A stretch of 23,755 bases of DNA from an uncultured Bacteroidales bacterium (GTDB lineage Bacteria; Bacteroidota; Bacteroidia; Bacteroidales; Muribaculaceae): contig CATZGB010000043.1 of assembly GCA_958418815.1 (NCBI GenBank), forward strand, positions 1 to 23,755, in the 5' to 3' direction. Positions 6,484-14,188 of the stretch are shown here, in pieces. The translations under genes were made by a program, and so were the position numbers. Under the pieces are notes generated by a model. The model saw only the letters and a program-made list of their open reading frames with translations. It did no database searches and had not been told where the DNA came from. Within the stretch, counting starts at the first letter, position 1. Each line of letters begins with the position of its first letter.

Positions 6484-8190
6484 ATGAAGCTCTTCAAGAT
6501 ATTGCGCCGCGGAGCAATGGTCGCCATGGCCTTCGCTCTGATGACGGCGTCTCAGTCGTGGGCCGGGATTGTCAGCGAGCTCCCGACCATCCGTGTAAAC
6601 GGCAAGGTCATGTATTATTACGACACCCAGTCGGGCGACAACATCTACACCGTCGCCGACAAGCTCGGGGTGTCAGTCGAGGAAATCCGCGCCTACAACC
6701 CCTCCGCTTCCGACGGGGTGAAACCGCGAATGAGATTATTCTTCCCTACCGACATCGCCTCCACCGCCTCGGGCGACTCCGCCGGCCCCCTGACCCATGT
6801 GGTGGAAAAAGGGGAAAGCATCTACGGCATCGCGCGGCAGCATGGCCTCACGATGGATGAGCTGATTTCGCTCAATCCTGTCGCCGCCGACGGCATCAAG
6901 ACCGGGATGAGACTCCGCCTGAGCAACGAAGACACAACCCCCACATACACAAAAGAGCCCCAGGCCCCCGCATCTCCCCGTGCCGACATCCAGGCCGCTC
7001 CCGCGCCGGAAGAGGTCGTGGTCGATGTCACCACCCCCGACACCATCGCCGGATATGACGATGACGCGGCGTTTTTCGTCGACCCTCTCCCCACCGACAC
7101 CATTGACGCGCAAGGACGGCAGATGAACGTGGCAGTCATCCTCCCCTTCCTTCTTGGAGAGGAGAACATCGGACGCCAGACCCAACTCTACACTGAGTTC
7201 TACAAGGGCTTCCTACTGGCTGCCGACACCCTCAACCTGCCGGGCCGCGCCCCTGTCAAAATCCATGCCTACGACTCCTCGGCCAGCCTCGACTCGGTCC
7301 GGGCCATAATGCGCCGTCCCGAAATGGCCTCGATTGACCTCATCGTAGCCCCTGACAATGTGGCCCAACTCCAGGCGATATCAAAGGCCGCGCCCGAAAA
7401 CACATTGGTTCTCAATATGTTCGCTGTCAGAGACTCATCATATCTGACCGTGCCGGGCATGGTGCAGACCAACATCCCCCACGACGCCATGTACAGCCAC
7501 GCCATCGAAGGCTTCATCGACCGCTTCCCAAGCGCCACAGTGGTGTTCCTGGCCCGCAGCGGCGGACGCTCTGACAAGGAGGAATTCACCGACAAGTTGA
7601 AACAACGCCTCAGCTTGGACGGACGGCCCTACCGCACTGTCAACTTTGACGGCTACCTCGCCGATGCCGACCTCGAAGACCTCAACCCCGACACCGAGTC
7701 ATTCGTCTTCATCCCGATGTCGGGCAACCGCGATGAGTTCACCCGGATTCTCCATGCGCTGAAAGCCCTGAAAGGCAGAGCCATCGACCCGGAGTCGGTG
7801 CAGGTGTTCGGCTACCCGGAATGGGCCACATTCCGGGGCGAGCAGTTCGACGAGATTTGCGACCTCACGACAACGATATACTCCAGATACTCACCCGTAG
7901 AGCATGACCCCGACGCCGTCGCCGTGAACGCTGCCTTCCGCAAAACCTACGGAGAAGGTGTACTCGACAAACAGATGCCCGTGCTCGGCATTCTCGGATA
8001 TGACACCGGCCGGATGGTCATCGAAGGGCTGCGCACCATGGCCGGGAGAGGAGATTTCCCCTCTGACTTCTCCGGCATACAGAGCGGCATACGCCTACAA
8101 CGCGCCGGCGACAATGGCGGCCTCTTCAACAACGCCATATTCATCATCACCTACCGCCCCGGGGGAGTAATCGAAAAGACCCTGAAATGA
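6484..8190 (+). CDS. LysM-domain protein with a type I periplasmic-binding-like domain
   Basis: Exported protein of 568 residues. A signal peptide covers roughly residues 1-27 (ending SQSWA). Two LysM domains follow at about 44-88 (SGDNIYTVADKLGVSVEEI) and 104-146 (EKGESIYGIARQHGLTMDEL), expected to bind the glycan of peptidoglycan. A Pro/Ala-rich linker runs to about 210. The rest, from MNVAVILPFLLGEENIGRQT, has the alternating beta/alpha layout of type I periplasmic-binding proteins, as in LpoA-like cell-wall factors. I infer a periplasmic protein that attaches to the cell wall and senses or scaffolds something there; no catalytic motif was seen. The stop overlaps the next gene's start by ATGA, implying coupled translation with the barrel protein. 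Confidence 0.82.
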   Translation: MKLFKILRRGAMVAMAFALMTASQSWAGIVSELPTIRVNGKVMYYYDTQSGDNIYTVADKLGVSVEEIRAYNPSASDGVKPRMRLFFPTDIASTASGDSAGPLTHVVEKGESIYGIARQHGLTMDELISLNPVAADGIKTGMRLRLSNEDTTPTYTKEPQAPASPRADIQAAPAPEEVVVDVTTPDTIAGYDDDAAFFVDPLPTDTIDAQGRQMNVAVILPFLLGEENIGRQTQLYTEFYKGFLLAADTLNLPGRAPVKIHAYDSSASLDSVRAIMRRPEMASIDLIVAPDNVAQLQAISKAAPENTLVLNMFAVRDSSYLTVPGMVQTNIPHDAMYSHAIEGFIDRFPSATVVFLARSGGRSDKEEFTDKLKQRLSLDGRPYRTVNFDGYLADADLEDLNPDTESFVFIPMSGNRDEFTRILHALKALKGRAIDPESVQVFGYPEWATFRGEQFDEICDLTTTIYSRYSPVEHDPDAVAVNAAFRKTYGEGVLDKQMPVLGILGYDTGRMVIEGLRTMAGRGDFPSDFSGIQSGIRLQRAGDNGGLFNNAIFIITYRPGGVIEKTLK

Positions 8191-8882
8191 CCCTTTCCCC
8201 GAAACAACTGATACTGCCATTGATTATGCTGCTGGCCCTCCCCGCGAGCCGGATGGCGGCCCAGCGCCACTACATCCCCCACGTCCATGTCGGGGTACAC
8301 GGCGGCATGTCACTCTCCAACCAGTCATTCTACCCCTCGATAAAAGAGAGCATGCTCAGCGGCGCGCAGTTCGGCGTCAGCTTCCGCTACGCCGAGGAGC
8401 GCCACGTCGGGTTGCTCGCCGAGCTGAACATCGAGCAACGCGGCTGGAAAGAGAACTTCGAGGAAGCCCCATTCAGTTTCCAGCGTCAGCTCACCTACCT
8501 CGAGCTGCCCATAATGACCCACATCTTCTTCGGCTCCCGCACCGTGAAGGGATTCTTCAACCTCGGCCCGGAAGTGGGCTACATGATCGGCGACAAAGCC
8601 ACCGCCAATTTCCCCTACATGGACCTCCCGGCCGTCGCCGGATTCCCCGCCAACCGCCGCTACGAACAGATGCAGATGGACATCTCCAGCCGCTTCGACT
8701 ACGGCATCACAGCCGGGGCAGGGGTCGAATTCATAATCCGCCGCCGCAACAGCATCACCCTCGAGGGCCGCTACTACTACGGTCTTGGCAACATCTTCCC
8801 CTCCTCCCGCAAGGATGTCTTCTCCGCCTCGCGCGGTTCCTCCATCCAGATCACCCTCGGCTACCTCTTCCGCCTCAAATAA
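8187..8882 (+). CDS. Small outer-membrane beta-barrel protein (PorT-like/OMP beta-barrel)
   Basis: 231 residues with a signal peptide ending near SRMAAQ. The mature sequence alternates polar and hydrophobic residues with many aromatic girdle positions (VGVHGGMSLSNQSF, LTYLELPIMTHIFF, FFNLGPEVGYMIGD, LEGRYYYGLGNIF) and ends in a terminal strand ITLGYLFRLK, all typical of 8- to 10-stranded barrels in the PorT/outer-membrane beta-barrel families. The block LPIMTHIFFG followed by NLGPEVGY is characteristic of that group. It overlaps the LysM gene by 4 nt, so the pair may link cell wall and outer membrane. Whether it belongs to type IX secretion, as PorT does, cannot be told; no other por genes are here. 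Confidence 0.75.
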   Translation: MTLSPKQLILPLIMLLALPASRMAAQRHYIPHVHVGVHGGMSLSNQSFYPSIKESMLSGAQFGVSFRYAEERHVGLLAELNIEQRGWKENFEEAPFSFQRQLTYLELPIMTHIFFGSRTVKGFFNLGPEVGYMIGDKATANFPYMDLPAVAGFPANRRYEQMQMDISSRFDYGITAGAGVEFIIRRRNSITLEGRYYYGLGNIFPSSRKDVFSASRGSSIQITLGYLFRLK

Positions 8883-8897
8883 TCCCCCTCTCTTGAC

Positions 8898-10040
8898 ATG
8901 AACTCCATCGAAATCTCAAATTTCAAGAATTTCCGCCACCTGCGGATCGACAATCTCGGCAAGGTCAACCTCATCGTAGGCAAGAACAATGCCGGGAAAT
9001 CATCCCTGCTCGAAGCGGTCTCAATCCTCGCGGCCGGAGGCAGCATCGGCTGGCTCAAAAACCTGCTTGCTCTCAGGGGAATGCCTGTGCGCTATCCATT
9101 TGACACACAGGAGGTGGATTCTAAAGAAAAGGATAGTTTCCTTTCGCTGTACCACGGCTACGACATCCTCGATTTCAAAAGCTCCCCGATACGGATAGCC
9201 TCTGTCGACACCTCGGCGCAGACCCTTTTGCCCATTGAATCGTCTGTCGACATAAAACTCGTCGAAGTGGTCGAGGTAGTCGGAATCGGCGAAGACGGCT
9301 CGGAAATCACCCGCAGGGTTCCGAAAGAATCCGTCGACGAGGAAGCCGTCATCAGCGGACAACCCCAAATCGCATTGCTTGTCACCTACAACAACGCATC
9401 AAGGAGCATGTATGTGATGGGCCAGAATGCCCGGCGGTTCTTTGCAATAGAAAAAAAGACTCCGTTCGAATATGTCCGCACCGCCGAATTCACAGGTGAA
9501 AAGAATCCCGACCTCTTCGACCGCATCGCCCTGACAGACCTTGAACCGTATCTCATACAGGCACTACATATCATCGACAGCCGCATCGAGGCCATAAACT
9601 TCCTCAAAGACATACGCCCTCTGTCGACAGCGCGCGTCGAAGACACCCGTGTGCCATTCGTGGTACTGTCGGGAAGCACGGAGAAATACCGCCTCAGCAC
9701 AATGGGCGACGGCATAAACCGTGTGCTGACCATAATCCTGTCCCTGCTCAACAGCCGTGGGGGCATACTGCTCATAGATGAGTTTGAGAATGGCCTCCAC
9801 TACTCCGTGCAGCAAGAGCTGTGGAAACTCATTTCCAACCTGGCGTCACAGCTCGATGTGCAGGTATTCGCCACCACCCACAGCAACGACTGCATAAAAA
9901 GTTTCCTCCTCGCCACAAAGGATTCTGGAGACAGCCGGCTCATACGCCTGGAGAAACGCGAAAGCGGAGAAGTTGCCGTGGTCTACGACGAGGCCGACGA
10001 ACTCGACTATATTGCCGAAAACGACATCGAGATAAGATAA
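8898..10040 (+). CDS. AAA (ABC-type/OLD-like) ATPase, first gene of a two-gene cassette
   Basis: 380 residues. The N-terminus IEISNFKNFRHLRI leads into a Walker A motif GKNNAGKS (28-35), as in RecF/OLD-type SMC-like ATPases (AAA_15/AAA_21). The C-terminal half shows STMGDGINR, an ABC-signature-like block, then Walker B LLIDEFENGLH (D294, E295) and the switch His in ATTHSND (H328). Only about 50 residues follow this His, so the Toprim nuclease domain that OLD and GajA proteins carry in one chain is absent. The next gene, 4 nt downstream, supplies a Toprim-like protein instead. Base composition is lower (42-53% G+C in three hand-counted 60-nt lines, against 60% for one line of the preceding barrel gene), suggesting acquisition. 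The start is 15 nt after the barrel stop, so expression may come from the upstream operon. Confidence 0.85.
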   Translation: MNSIEISNFKNFRHLRIDNLGKVNLIVGKNNAGKSSLLEAVSILAAGGSIGWLKNLLALRGMPVRYPFDTQEVDSKEKDSFLSLYHGYDILDFKSSPIRIASVDTSAQTLLPIESSVDIKLVEVVEVVGIGEDGSEITRRVPKESVDEEAVISGQPQIALLVTYNNASRSMYVMGQNARRFFAIEKKTPFEYVRTAEFTGEKNPDLFDRIALTDLEPYLIQALHIIDSRIEAINFLKDIRPLSTARVEDTRVPFVVLSGSTEKYRLSTMGDGINRVLTIILSLLNSRGGILLIDEFENGLHYSVQQELWKLISNLASQLDVQVFATTHSNDCIKSFLLATKDSGDSRLIRLEKRESGEVAVVYDEADELDYIAENDIEIR

Positions 10041-10044
10041 CACG

Positions 10045-10695
10045 ATGGATAAGCCGGCCAACACATCACTTCTGCTTGTCGAGGGGAAAAGCGAAGTCAC
10101 AGTCATCCCCCGCATTTGCCAGGAATGTGGCATCCCCCAGAATTTCGACATAGAGTCAGGCAAGAGCCTCGAACAGCTCAAGACCGCGATGAAGACCCAC
10201 CTGAAATCAACCAACCGCTACAAAAAGCTATGGGTGGTGATTGATGCCGACACTAACGCAAACGGAGCTTGGGAATCAATGAAATACATTCTTGAAAAGA
10301 GCGGAAAATATGATTTCGACCGCAAGATGACACTTCCGGTTGACGGGATCGTAATCCCTCCGCGCGACCCGGAGGATTTGACAGTCGGCATATGGGTCAT
10401 GCCTGACAACAGCTCCAACGGCATGCTTGAGGATTTTATGCTCTCACTGGTTCCAAAGGAGGACACACTGCTTGAGGAAGCCACATCAATAGTAGACCGG
10501 TTACACGACGAGCGCGACCGCCACAATATGATATTCAAGGCCGCACACAAATCCAAGGCCCTCATTCATACCTGGCTTGCCTGGCACGACACACCCGGGG
10601 AATCACTCTCCGTGGCGGTCACCAAGCATCTTTTTGATACCTCGCACCCTCTGGCCGGACGTTTCTCGGCATGGCTGTCACGCCTGAACGGCTGA
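10045..10695 (+). CDS. DUF3226/Toprim-like protein, partner of the ATPase
   Basis: 216 residues. The N-terminus has LLLVEGKSEVTVIPRIC, a Toprim-type first strand with catalytic-type Glu (E13). KLWVVIDADTNANG places D67 and D69 in a DxD motif on the next expected strand. GIWVMPDNSSNGMLEDFML is a block I associate with DUF3226 proteins. These acidic residues would bind Mg2+ in a nuclease or phosphotransfer centre. The gene follows the ATPase after 4 nt, so the two form a pair like PARIS AriA/AriB (whose Toprim partner is DUF4435) or AbiL (RloB-like partner). One 60-nt line counted at 37% G+C, clearly below the suf genes next door. The defence role is inferred from architecture; no experimental system with this exact partner is claimed. 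Confidence 0.72.
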   Translation: MDKPANTSLLLVEGKSEVTVIPRICQECGIPQNFDIESGKSLEQLKTAMKTHLKSTNRYKKLWVVIDADTNANGAWESMKYILEKSGKYDFDRKMTLPVDGIVIPPRDPEDLTVGIWVMPDNSSNGMLEDFMLSLVPKEDTLLEEATSIVDRLHDERDRHNMIFKAAHKSKALIHTWLAWHDTPGESLSVAVTKHLFDTSHPLAGRFSAWLSRLNG

Positions 10696-10735
10696 TTACA
10701 GGCGGTCGACAGAGGCCACGGACGCGCAGCCTGCG

Positions 10736-11950
10736 TCAGCAGAGCAGCGGCTGGATGCGGCGGAGGGCGGCGATGAATGTGTCGACTTCTTCACGGGTGT
10801 TGTAGAGGGCGAAAGAGGCACGGACGGTGCCTTCGATGCCGAGAGCCTGCATCAGGGGCTGGGCGCAATGATGGCCCGTGCGGACGGCTATACCGAGTTT
10901 GTCAAGCAGCATCCCGGTGTCGTAATGGTGTGCGTCACCCATCAGGAAGGAGATGACGGGGGCTTTTCCGGGGGCCGTGCCAAAAATCCTCATACCGGGT
11001 ATTTCCATCATCCGGGCCGTGGCATAATCAAGCAACTCAAGCTCGTGGGCCTCAATCTTTTCCAGCCCGATTGACTCAATGTAGTCAAGGCAGGCCGAGA
11101 AAGCGGCGATTCCCACGAAGTCGGGTGTCCCGGCCTCGAATTTCAGCGGCGGCTCCTCAAAGGTGGTGCCCTCAAACGAGACATGCTTTATCATCTCGCC
11201 GCCACCCTGATAAGGAGGCATGCGGTCAAGCCATTCACGCTTTCCGTAAAGCACCCCCACCCCTGTCGGGCCATACATCTTGTGGGAGGAGAAGGCATAG
11301 AAATCCACATCGAGCGCCTGCACGTCAATCGCCATATGGGGCGAAGCCTGCGCACCGTCGACCACCACAACGGCCCCACGCGAATGGGCATAACGGGCCA
11401 TCTCGGCCACCGGATTCACTGTGCCGAGCACATTCGATATGTGGCAAAAGGAAACAAGGCGTGTCCTCTCTGTGAAAAGCGACTTGTAAGCCTCCAGGTC
11501 AAGAGACCCGTCGGGAAGAATCGGCACAACCTTGATGATCACCTTCCTGCGCGACTGGAGCAGCTGCCATGGCACGATGTTGGCGTGATGTTCCATCCGG
11601 GTCAGGATTATCTCATCTCCATCCTCCAGCAACTCCCCCATCGACGATGCCACAAGGTTAAGGGCCTCGGTGGTGCCACGGGTGAAAATCACCTCCTCAC
11701 GCGAAGGGGCGTTGATATACCGGGCGACACGGTCGCGGGTGGCCTCCATCAGGTCGGTGGCCTCCTGCGACAGGAAGAACACCCCGCGATGCACATTGGC
11801 CTTATGCTCGCTGTACATCCGCGCGACCGCCTCCACCACCTGGCGCGGGGTCTGCGAGGTCGCCGTGTTGTCGAAATATACCAGCGGTTTGCCGTAGACA
11901 GTACGGGAAAGTATCGGATAATCGCGCCTGAGCGCATCAACATCGAGCAT
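10736..11950 (-). CDS. sufS: Cysteine desulfurase SufS
   Basis: PLP enzyme that takes sulfur from L-cysteine, leaving alanine, and feeds Fe-S cluster assembly. From the ATG at 11950 it has 404 residues; an in-frame TTG at 11956 is less likely. The PLP-binding lysine is K224 in SSHKMYGPTG, the conserved VVDGAQ lies before it, and the persulfide-carrying cysteine is C362 in RTGHHCAQP. N-terminal YFDNTATSQTP and ANVHRG match the SufS/CsdA group rather than IscS. Last gene of the cvpA-sufBCDS operon; no sufE or sufU follows, since the next gene is the convergent Toprim-like protein. Sulfur transfer must therefore use a partner encoded elsewhere. Confidence 0.96.
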   Translation of the reverse strand: MLDVDALRRDYPILSRTVYGKPLVYFDNTATSQTPRQVVEAVARMYSEHKANVHRGVFFLSQEATDLMEATRDRVARYINAPSREEVIFTRGTTEALNLVASSMGELLEDGDEIILTRMEHHANIVPWQLLQSRRKVIIKVVPILPDGSLDLEAYKSLFTERTRLVSFCHISNVLGTVNPVAEMARYAHSRGAVVVVDGAQASPHMAIDVQALDVDFYAFSSHKMYGPTGVGVLYGKREWLDRMPPYQGGGEMIKHVSFEGTTFEEPPLKFEAGTPDFVGIAAFSACLDYIESIGLEKIEAHELELLDYATARMMEIPGMRIFGTAPGKAPVISFLMGDAHHYDTGMLLDKLGIAVRTGHHCAQPLMQALGIEGTVRASFALYNTREEVDTFIAALRRIQPLLC

Positions 11951-11991
11951 AGTCAACAGTCGTTTGGATAATCAACAGTCGGTCAATTCAA

Positions 11992-13344
11992 TCATTTTTC
12001 TGCCACTCGGCCACGGCAGGTGGCGCAGGCCGCGTCTCCGCAATCGCCTGAAAAACGCAGTTCGAGCAGATGACGCAGACGGTCGCGCAGGGTCTCAAGC
12101 CGGATTTTTTCAACCACATCCACCATGAACGCCTGCATCAGCATCTTGCGGGCCTCACTCTCAGGGATGCCACGGCTGCGCATATAGAAGAGCGCCGCCG
12201 AGTCGAGCTGGCCGGTGGTGGCCCCGTGGGAACATTTGACATCATCATTGTAGATGAGCAGCTGGGGCTTGGTGTGCATCCTCGCCCCAGTGGAGGCCAA
12301 CAGGTTGCGGTTGCTCTGGTAAGCCTCGTTGAAGCGGGCACCGTGGGCCACCTCTATCAGCCCCTCGAACGCCCCGGTGGCGTCATCGTCAAGCACATAT
12401 TTGAAGAGCTGGTCGCTGTGAGAATGGTCAGAGCGGTGTGCAAGGTATGAACTGTTGTCGATATGCTGGCTGCTCGACCCGGTGGCCATACCTGAAAGGA
12501 TGGTCTCGCAACGGTCGCCAGTGATGTCGACAAGATACTCATTGCGGGTGGTGCCGTTGGTCAGCGTGGCCGCGCAGATGTTGAGCGACGACCCAGCCTC
12601 CTGGCGGCAGCGGAACTGACACCATCTGGCGGTGGCCGGCGATGACTCCTCAAGGTCATACCAGTCGACCCTGGCTCCCTCCCCGGCGATTATCTCGACT
12701 ACCTCGGTGGAGCCGAACACCACATCGCGGGTCTGGGTGTGGTCACACTTCAGCACACTCACCTCAGCACCCTCCTCGGCCACAAGCAGCACCCGGCGGG
12801 GGGCGAGAAGCGGGGTCTGCCCGCTGAAGATGTCGACAATCTGGATGGCCTTGGCCATCTTCACCCCCTTGGCAACATGGATGAACACCCCGTCCTGGAG
12901 AAGCAGGGAGTTGAACGCCATGGCCGCGTCATATCTCTCCACCGCCTTGCCAAGCCAGCGGCCCATGAGGGCGGAGTCGGCGTCGCGCAGCGAGCAGACG
13001 GTGACACCCTCAGGGAGGTTCTTCAGCAAAGTGGCTGACGGCACAAAGCGGTCGTTGACCACCACGGCCAGCAACGTCGTGATGTTGGGGACATCACAAC
13101 GGAAACTCTCGGCCACATTCACCGGGAAGTTCACCCGGTTGACATTCACCCCCAGGTCGGGGGCGAACATCGCTTCGACGGAGGTCTTCTCATACCCCTC
13201 GTCTGACTTCTCCGGCAACCGCCCGGCAGCTTCCAGGAACTCCAAGGCGCGGTCGCGCCCCGCGTTGAGGGCCTCCGTGGCGTTGGAGTCTATCGCGGCT
13301 CGTTCCTGACGTAAAAGGTCGGTGTATTGTTTCAGCGACGACAT
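11992..13344 (-). CDS. sufD: Fe-S cluster scaffold subunit SufD
   Basis: Component of the SufBCD scaffold, about 450 residues. The C-terminal beta-helix part carries HTKPQLLIYNDDVKCSHGAT followed by TGQLD, the conserved SufB/SufD core; its His and Cys lie where the cluster site forms at the SufB-SufD interface. The very C-terminus has GDCGDAACATC, a Cys-rich tail. Two starts are possible: 13350 (ATGA overlap with the sufC stop) and 13344. A strong AGGAGG on the minus strand sits 7 nt before 13344 but only 1 nt before 13350, so 13344 is preferred. This is one of the few clear Shine-Dalgarno sequences in the window. Confidence 0.93.
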   Translation of the reverse strand: MSSLKQYTDLLRQERAAIDSNATEALNAGRDRALEFLEAAGRLPEKSDEGYEKTSVEAMFAPDLGVNVNRVNFPVNVAESFRCDVPNITTLLAVVVNDRFVPSATLLKNLPEGVTVCSLRDADSALMGRWLGKAVERYDAAMAFNSLLLQDGVFIHVAKGVKMAKAIQIVDIFSGQTPLLAPRRVLLVAEEGAEVSVLKCDHTQTRDVVFGSTEVVEIIAGEGARVDWYDLEESSPATARWCQFRCRQEAGSSLNICAATLTNGTTRNEYLVDITGDRCETILSGMATGSSSQHIDNSSYLAHRSDHSHSDQLFKYVLDDDATGAFEGLIEVAHGARFNEAYQSNRNLLASTGARMHTKPQLLIYNDDVKCSHGATTGQLDSAALFYMRSRGIPESEARKMLMQAFMVDVVEKIRLETLRDRLRHLLELRFSGDCGDAACATCRGRVAEK

Positions 13345-13346
13345 GG

Positions 13347-14129
13347 TCATTCCTCCTGGTGTTTCTTGTCTTCCTCCTCCTTTATCCAGTCATATCCCCT
13401 CTCCTCAAGCTCGAGGGCCAGGTCGGGCCCACCGGTCTTGACGATGCGCCCTTTGTAGAGGACATGCACGAAGTCGGGCTTGATATAGTCGAGCAGACGC
13501 TGGTAATGGGTTATCACAATCGTGGCGTTGCGGTCGGTCTTGAGCTTGTTGACACCTCCGGCCACTACCCGCAGCGCGTCGATGTCAAGCCCCGAGTCGG
13601 TCTCGTCAAGAATAGCCAGACGAGGTTCAAGCACAGCCATCTGGAATATCTCGTTGCGCTTCTTCTCCCCGCCAGAAAACCCCTCGTTGACCGAGCGCGA
13701 GGCGAGCTTGTTGTCAAGCTCCACCACGGCGCGTTTCTGGCGCATGAGTTTCAGGAAGTCGCTGGCCGACATCGGAGGTTCGTTGAAATACTCCCGCTTG
13801 GCGTTGACCGCCGCGCGCATGAAGTTTACCATCGAGACCCCGGGAATCTCAACCGGATACTGGAACGAGAGGAAAAGCCCCTCATGGCTGCGGTCTTCGG
13901 GCGAGAGCGCCAGCAGGTCGACACCGTGGAAGTCGGCCGAACCACCCGTGACGGTGAACGCCGGATTTCCGGCCAGCACACTCGAGAGTGTCGACTTTCC
14001 AGACCCGTTGGGGCCCATTATGGCATGCACCTCCCCGGGGCGTATGGTGAGGTTGATACCCTTGAGGATTTCCTTCTCCTCTACTCGCGCGCGGAGGTCT
14101 TTCACCTCCAGCAATATCTCGTCGCTCAT
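13347..14129 (-). CDS. sufC: SufC ATPase of the Fe-S assembly complex
   Basis: Cytosolic ABC-type ATPase, 260 residues, that drives conformational change in the SufBCD scaffold. Walker A is GPNGSGKST (39-47), the signature FSGGEKKRNEI, Walker B LAILDETDSGLD and the switch His in VITHYQRLL. The SufC-specific QYPVEIPGVS Q-loop region is present. It has no membrane partner, consistent with the soluble Suf type. It sits 59 nt after sufB, and its stop overlaps or abuts the sufD start. The C-terminus is unusually rich in Glu and Lys (KEEEDKKHQEE). Confidence 0.97.
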   Translation of the reverse strand: MSDEILLEVKDLRARVEEKEILKGINLTIRPGEVHAIMGPNGSGKSTLSSVLAGNPAFTVTGGSADFHGVDLLALSPEDRSHEGLFLSFQYPVEIPGVSMVNFMRAAVNAKREYFNEPPMSASDFLKLMRQKRAVVELDNKLASRSVNEGFSGGEKKRNEIFQMAVLEPRLAILDETDSGLDIDALRVVAGGVNKLKTDRNATIVITHYQRLLDYIKPDFVHVLYKGRIVKTGGPDLALELEERGYDWIKEEEDKKHQEE

Positions 14130-14188
14130 AAGCTTGTCTGTTTCTTGGATTGGAGCGTGTTAGTCAATATGTTTTATGGCGGCCTGTG

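Noticed and set aside
10721..10737. A GACGC/GCGTC hairpin between the Toprim-like gene and sufS as a bidirectional terminator.
   Set aside because: Only 5 bp, no T run on either strand, and it overlaps the sufS stop; too weak to annotate.
12632..13309. Long plus-strand frames opposite sufD, and similar ones opposite sufB, sufC, sufS and pncB.
   Set aside because: Antisense shadows of well-identified genes; no motifs, and they arise from the codon pattern of the real genes.
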